Source of the DNA: a virus
Length of the DNA stretch: 41,597 nucleotides
IMG/VR virus record: IMGVR_UViG_3300032164_000028
Span: 1 to 41,597 of that record
Direction: 5' to 3' (one strand)
Under the pieces are notes generated by a model, which was not told the DNA's origin, ran no database searches, and was given only the letters and a program-made list of their open reading frames with translations. The translations under genes and the position numbers were made by a program. Positions 16,232 to 25,400 of this stretch are shown here, piece after piece. Every line of letters starts with the position of its first letter. The first letter of the stretch is position 1.

Positions 16232-18180
16232 TGCCCCCAAACATAGAGCCAAGTCTGTCTCTGAGCGACTCCCGAAGCCAAAGATACCCTAACCAGTTCT
16301 TTGACCTTGCGCAGCAGTACATGCCGCCTACGATCAAAGAGCTTTTCAGGTGGTGCACATTCTATTTTTATAACTCGCCCCTAATCGGCTCGGCGATGAA
16401 GAAGGTCAGCCGCTATCCGATTACGGACCTAATATTCGAGGATGGGCTCGAGGCTAATCGGAGCGTATGGAATACCATACTGCTGACAGACCTCAAGATG
16501 AAAGACAGAATGATGGAGGTGAACCTGGACTACCACGTCTACGGCAACGCCTTTGTCTCACTGCATTTCCCTTTCATTAGGTTTCTCATTTGCCAATCGT
16601 GCAAGTTCCGCGCGCCTATCAAAAATTGGGATTGGCAGTTTCGGGGCAGCGACTATAACTTCGCTGGAACCTGCAGCCAGTGCGGTAGCAACGGCGCGGT
16701 TGAGGTCAAGGATGTGCCCTATAAGAACAGGAAAGAGCTGCGGCTTATCCGCTGGAATCCTGAGAACATCCACATAAAATTCAACGAGTATACCGGCCGC
16801 TACATCTACATGTACTCCGTGCCAGGCAAGCTCAGAAATATGATCCAGCGCGGTGACAAAGACATCCTTGAGGATCTGCCGATCATCGTCCTTGAGGCCC
16901 TCAAAAAGCGCCGGATGATTCGCTTCAGCTCTGACAGTCTCAAGCATCTAAAGCAGCCGACCCTTGCAGAGCAGGATCAGGGCTGGGGCAAGCCTGCGAT
17001 TCTTCATGTGCTCAAAGACATGTTCTACCTCTACACCCTTCGGCGGGCGCAGGAGGCTATCGCGCTCGAGCACATTGTCCCATTCGATTTGATCTACCCA
17101 CTGCCCAATGCGCAGCAGGATCCATATATCCATACTGACCTATCTAGCTGGCGAATTCAGATCGAAACGGTGATCAACAAGCACCGACGCGATCCGAACT
17201 TCAAGGCTGTAATACCTATACCCATTGGCTTTGGTCGGCTTGGCGGCGACGGCAAGGCTCTGCTGCTCGCGCCTGAGATTAACTACCTCACGCAGACCAT
17301 AGTAGGCGGACTTGGCTTACCTCAAGAGTTCCTTTTTGGCGGGCTCAATTGGACGGGGTCGAGTGTTTCCCTGCGAACCCTCGAGAACGATTTTATCCAA
17401 AACCGCAGTCAGATGCTGGATTTGACGATTTGGATCAAAGACAAAATCCGCATTTGGCTGACCCTTCCCGACATCAAGACCATCCGCATGTCTGACTTCC
17501 GGATGGCTGATGACATTCAAAAGAATCAGCAGCTCATTGGGCTTAACGCTCAGCGCAAGGTTTCCGATCAGACTCTTCTCACAGAACTTGGCTACGACTA
17601 CGACCAGGAAGTCAAGAAGATGATCGAGGAGCAGCACGTTCAAAACTACCTGACCGACCTGCAGACAAAAAGCAGCGCGCGGAGTCAGGGCGAGGCCATG
17701 CTTATCCAGTCCAACTACCAGCGGACTCTGCAGGAGAATGTGGAGAAGGCTCAACTGGCTACGCAGGAGCGGGCTTCGCGGTTGGGCATCACGATGCCAG
17801 GGCAGCCGGGGATGGACCCTAATGCGGCGGCAGCCCAAGGCGATCCTGGTATGGATCCTTCGGGCGGCGGGCAGCAGCCTGAGCAACCTATGGACGAGCT
17901 GGTTATGGCGAAGGTCGATAGTTGGGCAAGTCAGCTGGCAAAGATGGATCCAGGGCAAGCGGCTATGACCCTCTCCGAGATAAAAACTAAGATGCCGGAG
18001 ATCGGCATCCAGATTGAGCAGCGAATGAGCGAACTGCAAGCCGGATCCACAGGCGGGCAGGCACCGGCAGCTCAAGTTCCTCAGACCCAGATTGCCGCGC
18101 CTTCCGGAGAGCCACCGGCTGGCATTAACATGAACCCTTTGCCTGAGCGGTCAGCCCCAAGAAGGCAGGGAGCTGTTTAA
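16231..18180 (+). CDS. Portal protein
   Basis: 649 residues. It starts at ATG 16231, overlapping the previous stop; GGAG is 9 bases upstream. The N-terminal two thirds have portal hallmarks: an early helical region, VNLDYHVYGNAFVSLHFPF (~97-115), RLIRWNPENIHI, and GLGLPQEFLFGGLNW-T-GSS, then a long helix. Portal dodecamers form the DNA-entry vertex and dock the terminase. A Cys4 pair (Cys121, Cys124, Cys148, Cys151) forms a zinc-ribbon-like insert. The C-terminal ~120 residues are Gly/Gln/Pro rich and probably disordered. It lies about 21 kb before the large terminase, with the polymerase between. Confidence 0.86.
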   Translation: MPPNIEPSLSLSDSRSQRYPNQFFDLAQQYMPPTIKELFRWCTFYFYNSPLIGSAMKKVSRYPITDLIFEDGLEANRSVWNTILLTDLKMKDRMMEVNLDYHVYGNAFVSLHFPFIRFLICQSCKFRAPIKNWDWQFRGSDYNFAGTCSQCGSNGAVEVKDVPYKNRKELRLIRWNPENIHIKFNEYTGRYIYMYSVPGKLRNMIQRGDKDILEDLPIIVLEALKKRRMIRFSSDSLKHLKQPTLAEQDQGWGKPAILHVLKDMFYLYTLRRAQEAIALEHIVPFDLIYPLPNAQQDPYIHTDLSSWRIQIETVINKHRRDPNFKAVIPIPIGFGRLGGDGKALLLAPEINYLTQTIVGGLGLPQEFLFGGLNWTGSSVSLRTLENDFIQNRSQMLDLTIWIKDKIRIWLTLPDIKTIRMSDFRMADDIQKNQQLIGLNAQRKVSDQTLLTELGYDYDQEVKKMIEEQHVQNYLTDLQTKSSARSQGEAMLIQSNYQRTLQENVEKAQLATQERASRLGITMPGQPGMDPNAAAAQGDPGMDPSGGGQQPEQPMDELVMAKVDSWASQLAKMDPGQAAMTLSEIKTKMPEIGIQIEQRMSELQAGSTGGQAPAAQVPQTQIAAPSGEPPAGINMNPLPERSAPRRQGAV

Positions 18181-18395
18181 TGTTCACGACGCGGAACAAG
18201 ACGGCCCAATTCGATATGAACACCGAGAGAGATCTCGCCGCGTATGATGCGATTCTAAATAACCCTCTGGCGTTTATAGTCCGCGAGATCAAGGAAAAAC
18301 TTGTGGATAAGCATTTTGACGAAGAGGGTAACTTTACTGGACAAACTGAACGCCTTGTATTGGTGGTAACATGGCAAACGAAAGTGCTGTCGTAA
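18180..18395 (+). CDS. Hypothetical small protein (71 aa)
   Basis: ATG 18180 overlaps the last base of the portal stop. The product is charged and helical, with FIVREIKEKLVDKHF near the middle and a hydrophobic end. It overlaps the next start by 25 bases. No family recognised; the position just after a portal gene is a common place for small head-completion or scaffolding-related proteins, but nothing in the sequence shows this. Confidence 0.6.
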   Translation: MFTTRNKTAQFDMNTERDLAAYDAILNNPLAFIVREIKEKLVDKHFDEEGNFTGQTERLVLVVTWQTKVLS

Positions 18396-18793
18396 GAGGT
18401 TTCCTAGCAAAGCACGCAAGTGTTGCGAGTGGCGTGATGGCCGCAAGGCGCGCGGGAATAAAGGCTATGAGTAGCAGCCCGGGTACGGCTGTCAGGCGAG
18501 CGCTTACTACGCGAGCCGAGAACACCGCGGGTACTGCTGCCGCCGCTGCTAATGCTGCAAGCACGGCTGCTGGTGCGCCTGCCCGTGCCGCTTCGGAGGC
18601 CGGCAAGGGCCTTATGATGCCTTTGCACTGGTACAAGAAAACCCAACAGAGTCCCCTGTTTCAGCTAAAGCAGACGGCAGCTATTGGCGCTGGGGCGCTT
18701 GGTGCGGGGGCCTACGGTCTCGGCAAGATTACCGAGGCGCCGGAAGCCAAGCGCATTGACGCCGGTGCCGCTCCTGTGGGCGGGTATTACTGA
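18371..18793 (+). CDS. Ala-rich hypothetical protein with FxGF-like N-terminus
   Basis: 140 residues. GGTGG precedes the ATG. The N-terminus has VVRGFLAKHA (residues ~7-16), similar to LRGFLKQA at the start of the helicase and to the FW-x-GF motif of other proteins here. A low-complexity Ala/Thr/Arg stretch follows, then a glycine/alanine-rich hydrophobic segment (AAIGAGALGAGAYGLG, ~112-127) that could be a membrane helix. It ends just before the leftward terminator. It may be a minor head protein; not recognised. Confidence 0.6.
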   Translation: MANESAVVRGFLAKHASVASGVMAARRAGIKAMSSSPGTAVRRALTTRAENTAGTAAAAANAASTAAGAPARAASEAGKGLMMPLHWYKKTQQSPLFQLKQTAAIGAGALGAGAYGLGKITEAPEAKRIDAGAAPVGGYY

Positions 18794-18798
18794 TGGCT

Positions 18799-18826
18799 AA
18801 AAAAACCCGAGCAGCTGGGCTCGGGC
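18799..18826 (-). terminator. Rho-independent terminator for the leftward gene
   Basis: Stem CCCGAGC (18806-18812) with GCTCGGG (18819-18825), loop of six. On the minus strand the hairpin is followed by TTTTTT (complement of the A-run from about 18799), the classic layout. It lies 37 bases past the stop of the leftward gene. The plus strand has no U-run after it. Confidence 0.8.
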
Positions 18827-18862
18827 CAAAACTAGCGGCCAGAAGGCCGCCGGTTTACCGCA

Positions 18863-19342
18863 TCACTGTCTCCAATTGCCTGGCGTGTTTGGGCGATTAG
18901 GAGAGGATGGTGCGGGCTGTGTGAACTCGTTACCTCGGTACGTGGGGGCTGCAGCAAAACCGTTGTTGAACCCGGCGCTTGGTCCACCATGGGGTACATG
19001 GGGATAGGCACTGGGTTGTGGCGCAGACGGTTGTGTCTGTCTTTTAAACCTAGGGTCCCCCGTTTCTGCGCTGGTTTGCAAAAACCGCCCACCGAAAGAG
19101 TACAGGATCGCGCTAACAGCATCACGTAGCGCGTTCTTGATCAGACCAACCCAGAACTGAGGAGATAGGAGCTGCCCGACAACTTCCTTGCTGAAGCCTA
19201 CAATCGACCTCCAGACGCGAGCCGGTAAGGAGGGCTTTACTACAGCCAGTGGCTGCCGGTTGCTATCATCATCAGAAAAAGAGAAAGGGTTTTGTAGTTT
19301 TTTCTCGCCGCTAGCTACGCTTGTAGAATGGAGTTCTGACAT
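18863..19342 (-). CDS. Hypothetical virion/accessory protein with helical core (159 aa)
   Basis: Leftward gene. ATG is at 19342-19340 with AGGAAGG five bases upstream; a GTG at 19411 gives a longer frame but has a poorer site. Layout: Ser-rich start, a basic helical core (about residues 40-95: VKPSLPARVWRSIVGFS, FWVGLIKNALRDAVSAILYS), and a Pro/Asn/Gly/Tyr-rich tail likely to be disordered. Small phage proteins with an amphipathic helix and a disordered tail of this type are known, but I cannot name the family. It has its own terminator and starts a leftward unit divergent from the polymerase gene. Confidence 0.62.
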   Translation of the reverse strand: MSELHSTSVASGEKKLQNPFSFSDDDSNRQPLAVVKPSLPARVWRSIVGFSKEVVGQLLSPQFWVGLIKNALRDAVSAILYSFGGRFLQTSAETGDPRFKRQTQPSAPQPSAYPHVPHGGPSAGFNNGFAAAPTYRGNEFTQPAPSSPNRPNTPGNWRQ

Positions 19343-19492
19343 CGGTGCCTTCCTGGAACGGGTCCGCTTGGTTGTGCTAGAATACTTGGTAAAGACTGGG
19401 TGATTTGTCACAAGTTATCTTCTACATTAGTGCGATGACACCCCCTTTCTCTTAAATGTAAACGCCATACTAAAAGGCTTATACCACTACAT
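19343..19492. promoter_or_regulatory. Divergent control region between leftward gene and RNA polymerase
   Basis: 150 bases without a credible gene. On the minus strand, ATCGCACTAATGTAGAAGAT (19436 down to 19417), followed by AACTTGTG, partly resembles the promoter-like motif at 38790 (ATCGC...AATAACTT). On the plus strand, AAACGCCATACTAAAAGG near 19460 is a weaker relative. The polymerase start lacks a good ribosome site: AAAGG ends 15 bases before ATG 19493. Promoters are expected here but none is certain. Confidence 0.4.
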
Positions 19493-22400
19493 ATGAGAAA
19501 TTTTGACGCCACCCAGCAATCGCAATCAGTAAAGACATCGGCCGTGGATGCGGTTAAAAGCATCTTTCCTGTGGTCGGTAAGATCCGCACAATGCAGCTC
19601 GATAATGTGTGGGTAGAGGAAAAGGCTGATCTAAACGACTACGCCGCCCAGGCAAAGACGAAGACCCAGGAAGGCACTTGGGGTGTCCCTGTGTATGCAA
19701 GCCTCTCGCTTATTGAGAACCAGAGTGGCAAGGTGGTCGACAAAGCCCCGAGAATTAGGTTGTTCCTTTTGCCTATGGTCACGGATCGCTCCAGCTACAT
19801 CGTAGCTGGCAACGAATATCAAGTTAATAACCAACTGAGACTCAAGACCGGGGTTTACACGGTCAGGAAGCAAAACGGTGAGCTCAAAACTCAGGTTAAC
19901 CTGGCGAAAGGGAAAAACTTTGACCTCGGATTTAATGAGGCAAGTGGTGTCTTCACCCTACAAAAGGTCGGCGGCGGCCAAACGAACATTCCTCTTTATC
20001 CTATTCTTACTCATCTGGGTATATCTCCTTCTCTCATTGCACAAACCTGGGGGTCTAAACTGGAGGCTGTGAACCAGCGTGGCGACCCAAAGTCGGTTGC
20101 GCGTGCGGAAACAGCTTTTGGGGCGCAGAAAGCTGGGCTCTCTGAGTACTTCAAGAAGACCGAGATCTCCAGTGCGACAACCAAAATGGTGCTGGGAACA
20201 GGATACGATAAAGTGGACGGGCCTATGCTCTTGGCCTGCTCAAAAAACCTCCTGGAAGTGCAGCTCGGAAAGAAGGATGCCGTCGACCGCGACTCCCTCG
20301 CTTTCAAGGAGCTCCATAGCATCGAGGACTTTATCAAAGAGCGGCTTGAGAAGAATAAGAAGGACCTGGCCTATAAGATTCAGCGGCAGATTGATTCCTT
20401 GCGCCGAACCAAGGTGACCCAAATCGTCAACCCTGGGCTCTTTAGCGGAGTCGTGCAAAGTTTCTTTACGCAGGATGATAAATCATCCACTCCCGAGCAG
20501 ACTAATCCTTTGGAAATGCTCTCCGGGGCGTACAGGGCTAGCTTCATGGGTTCTGGCGGGATCACCTCGCAACACGGAATCAAAGACGAGACGCGGCAGA
20601 TCCATCCTTCGCACTACGGGTTCATTGACCCAGTTCATACGCCAGAATGCTACGACGAGGAGACCGAAGTTTTTACTAGAGAGGGTTGGGCTTACTGGAA
20701 AGATGTGACACCCGCAACTGGGTTTGCATGTCTCATTGATGACCGCCTTGATTTCTGTTCAGCAGAAAAGCTCCACCAGAGCCATTTCAAAGGGGAGATG
20801 TATGGTGTCGAGAACGGTAAACTGAACTACTTAGTGACGGCAAATCACCGGATGCTTGTAAGGCCGCTCGACTCTGCTCCTGATAGTTGGAGAATCGAAA
20901 CTGCAGAAAAGACGCACGGCCGACCACGCACTTTCAGGGTAAGCCACAAGGCTTACAAAGGAAAGCAAGAGTCAGTAGCCCGCCTTGAGCACGTGAAGGG
21001 GAGCAATGCCTCCATCAATATTGAGTCCGTACCCATCGGCGACTGGTGTGAGCTTTGGGGTTGGTTTTTGTCTGAAGGGTCTGTGTCCTTCAATGAAGCG
21101 AACTCAGCGTACTTCGTCCGAATCCATCAGAACGATGCGGCGAACCCCGAGAAGTGCCGACGCATAGAGTCTCTACTGGACACGCTGCCGTGGAGCTGGT
21201 GCCAGGACAAAGAGAAGACAACCTACACTCTAAGCACCAAGCAGCTAGCTTGGCATTTTGAATCGCAGGGAACACAGGAGCGCCGTTTCATTCCTACTGA
21301 GCTATTTGATGCCCCCGTTAGCGCACGTCAACGGATGCTTGACGCAATGCTGCTTGGCGACGGCAGAACGTACAGCAATCGCCCTAAAGGGGCCTCTTAC
21401 CCTCAACGGGTCTACTGCACGTCTAGCCCAAAACTTGCTAGAGATTTCGATAGGCTCGCTATCAGCTTAGGTTACTCGACGACCACGGCTTGTTACGAGG
21501 ATAGGCGGAAAGAGTCCTACCATGACATATTCGAGATTCGGATCCTTCGCAGCACCGTGCGCTCAGCACGTAAATTCAACCACCGTTCAGGGAAGAGTGA
21601 TTACGTTAAAGTAGATTACGATGGAAGGATTTACTGCGCTACGGTCCCCGGAGGCCTTCTGCTAGTAAGGCGGAAAGGAGGGGTCGCCTTTTGGTGCGGT
21701 AACAGCGATAAAATCGGTGTAAACCTGCATTTACCGATGGGTGTGGTGAAAGACGGCAAGGACCTAAGAGTCCAATTGGATAACGCCAAGTCTGGTAAAA
21801 GAGAGCTTTTAACCCCTGTCGAAAGCTGGGAGAAGTACGTGGCCTTTCCTGGGCAGACAGGCGATTCGCTAAAGGTCATGCACCAAGGCGCAATCCAAAC
21901 TGTGCCCCGCTCAAAGGTGGATTTTTACACACCGAGCGCCACCATGCTGTTCTCGCCATCGACCAACCTCGTCCCCTTTCTGCCGGCGAATCAAGGCAAT
22001 CGGGCTATGATGGCTTCCAAAATGCTCGAGCAAGCGATAGGTCTCAAGCATCGTGAGGCCCCGCTTGTTCAAGTAGGTGTCGCCCCCGATGTCTCCATGG
22101 AGCAGCTGGTAGGGAAGAATATTGCGGCACATGCGCCGGATGCGGGGACCGTTAAGAAAGTGACTGCAGACGGTATCCTGCTTGCGACAGCCAAGGGCGA
22201 CGTCAAGGTCAACCTCTACAACAATTTCACGCTAAATAGGAAGTCGTTTCTTAACCATACCGCACTCGTCAAAGAAGGCGATACGGTAGCCAAAGACCAG
22301 CTTCTAGCTGAGAGTAACTTTACTAAAGACGGCACTCTTGCGTTGGGCATAAACCTCCGCACAGCCTACATCCCTTATAAGGGCTACAACTTTGAGGACG

Positions 22401-25400
22401 GAATCGTCATCTCACAGTCCGCCTCTGAAAAGCTGACAAGCGAGCACATCTATAAGAAAACCTACGAGATTTCCAAGAACTCCATAATGAAGCTACCTTC
22501 GTTCAGGGCGTTCTACCCCAACGCAATCACTGCCGCAAATGCGGCCAAGCTCGATTCGGATGGGGTTATAAAGAAGGGCCAGCGCGTTAAAACAGGTGAT
22601 GTGATCATCGCCGCTCTGCAAAAAAGGAACCCAGACGCACGCATCGCGGTCATCAGCAAGACACTTTCAGAAAGGCCAAAAGATGCCAGTATCTACTGGA
22701 CTGCTGAGGACGAAGGGACTGTCACAGAGGTTCAAAGAGGGACTGGTTCGGTCTCCGTTTTCATAAAAACTGAAGAAGCTGCGAGAATTGGCGATAAGCT
22801 CTCTGGCCGGATGGGCAACAAAGGGATCATTACTAAGATCCTTCCTGATGACCAGACGCCCCGCGATGGGAGCGGAAAGCCGGTCGATATCCTACTCAAC
22901 CCTCATGGTGTCATCGGCCGGATCAATATCGGGCAAATCTATGAGTCAGCCGCCGGAAAAGCCGCACTTAAAAACGGTGCCCCCTACAAAGTCGAGAACT
23001 TCACAGGGCAAAATTACCTTGGGACAACTCGAAAGTTTCTCAAGCAGTCAGGCGTTAAGGATAAAGAAGAGCTCTTCGACCCTGAAACAGGTAAGAGTCT
23101 CGGCGATGTCCACGTTGGAAACCCATATATACTTAAGCTCTTTAAGCAATCCGCAGGCAACTTTTCAGCTCGGCAAGGGGGACCTGGATCTACCTACGAC
23201 GCCAATATGCAGCCCGTTAAAGCTGGAGGAGAAGAAGGCTCAAAAAGTCTAGATCTTCTGACGATGTACTCCATGCTCTCGCACGGGGCAAGGGCTAACC
23301 TGCAAGAGATGTCTACGCTTAAAAGCAACAAGAACGATGAGTACTGGACCGCTCTGCGTGGGGGCCAGCAGCTGCCGCCGCCTAAAGCGCCCTTCATCTA
23401 CGATAAGTTCATCGCCTACTTAAAAGGCGCTGGTATAGACGTTACCAAAGACGGCACCAAGTCCACACTTGGGCCGCTTACCGACAGTCACGCACTTGAG
23501 ATGTCTTCGGGTGCGGTTCAAAAGCCTCACTTTTATCATGCAAAAGATTTTCAGCCGGTTAAGGGCGGGTTTTTTGATACCAGGACTTTTCAGCCGGTTA
23601 AGGGCGGGTTTTTTGATACCAGGACTTTTGGTGGTCTTGCTGGTAAAAAATGGGGGCATCTGGACCTGAAGGAGCCGGTAGTCAATCCAGTCTTTGAGGA
23701 CGCTGCCCGAAACCTTCTTGGCCTTGCTGGTAAGTTTGACGAAGTCGTCGGCGGGAAGCTCTTTGTGCAAAAAGATGGCTCCCTTACCAAAGGCAGTGCT
23801 GGCGGCCTGACTGCTGGTGCCGGTATTGAGCGCCTATTAAAGAACGTTGATGTCGATACGCAGCTGGAGAGCCTGACAAAGAAAGCCGCGGGCTTTACTG
23901 GCACAAAGCTGAATGATGCCAACAAAAAACTTCGCTACCTGACTGCGCTCAAGACACTGAATATGAAACCCCACGAGGCGTATATCCGCCGCAATGTGGC
24001 TGTGCTTCCGCCCATCTATCGCCCTGTCTACCCGCTTCCCGATGGGAGCATGGCCAGCTCGGATGTGAATACCCTCTATCAGAAACTGGGCGTCGTCAAT
24101 TCGATGATGCAGCTTCCTGTCATGTCCCTTCTCCCCGAAGAGGAAAAGGCCAATATCCGGCAGGACCTCTACAATCATGTGAAAGGTGTAGCGGGCCTGA
24201 TGGACGTGACCACAAAGGGCAAGGTAAAGGACGGTCTCATCGCGCAGATTAAGGGCGGCACGGGCGGTCAGCCCAAAGAGGGCCTTTTCATTAGTAAGCT
24301 CTTGAGCAAACAGCAGGATTTTGTGGGGCGCGGCACTATTATTCCCGAGCCCTCCCTTGGCATCGACGAGATGGCGATGCCTGAGGAGATGGCCTGGAAA
24401 CTCTTTGAGCCATTTGTCGTCCGTGAGCTTAAAAGCATGGGAAAAAATCCGCTGCAGGCAAAAGAGGAGATCAAAAAGAAATCAGCGCTTGCCAAGCGAG
24501 CTCTGCAAATAGTCATGAGCACGCGGCACGTTCTTCTGAACAGGGCGCCGTCACTTCATAAGTTTTCGATCATGGCGTTTAAGCCGAAGATCACCGATGG
24601 CAAGGCACTCAAGATCCCACCGCTGATAGTGAAGGGATTTAATGCAGATTTCAATGGGGATTCCATTGATATTACTACCATTATTAACGTCAGGTATAAT
24701 AAAAATGAGTTGACTCAAGAGCCCCTTTGGGTTTATCACTCTCTTGTTGCCGGCAATCTTTTTGAAATGGTCACGGGTAAAACTATCGACGAGATGGTGG
24801 CTGAGGCCCGTGGTTTTACAGCGATCTACGAGATTGCTGGGGGGAGGTTGCAGACAATGTCAATGATAGATGGAAGCCCAGAATGGACCGATGTTCAGCG
24901 CCTTACTGTCCACACGTCTCACGGGCCTTGCTATGAGGTACTGACTCATACAGGAACCCGCGTGATCACGACCGAGCACCACAACTTCAGCTATATCAAT
25001 GAGGCGTTCGATCTGTGCTGCATAAAAACCGAGGTGATGCGGCCTGGGGTGCTGCTGCCGAAAGCATTGCCCAACATAGGCTCTAGCAACATCCAAACTC
25101 TAAAGATCTCGAACGTCACGCATCGACTTGACGAGGAGATGGCGTGGGTTCTTGGCTTTTACGCAGGAGACGGGTCCGCGTCGGACGCGACGGTTTCTTT
25201 CTGCGACACGGACCCAGTCGTCATGAAGCATATCTGCGGCATTCTGCGTCGCCGCTTTAATTTCGGAACAAAGCTCCAAGGTACAAAGCTCCATAAGGAT
25301 TGCATTGCGAGGCTCTATAGCAAAGAGCTTTGCAACTGGTTTACGGAAAACTGCGGTGCTGGGTTTGCCGACGTAAAAATTCCGACGGAAATCTTCAACA

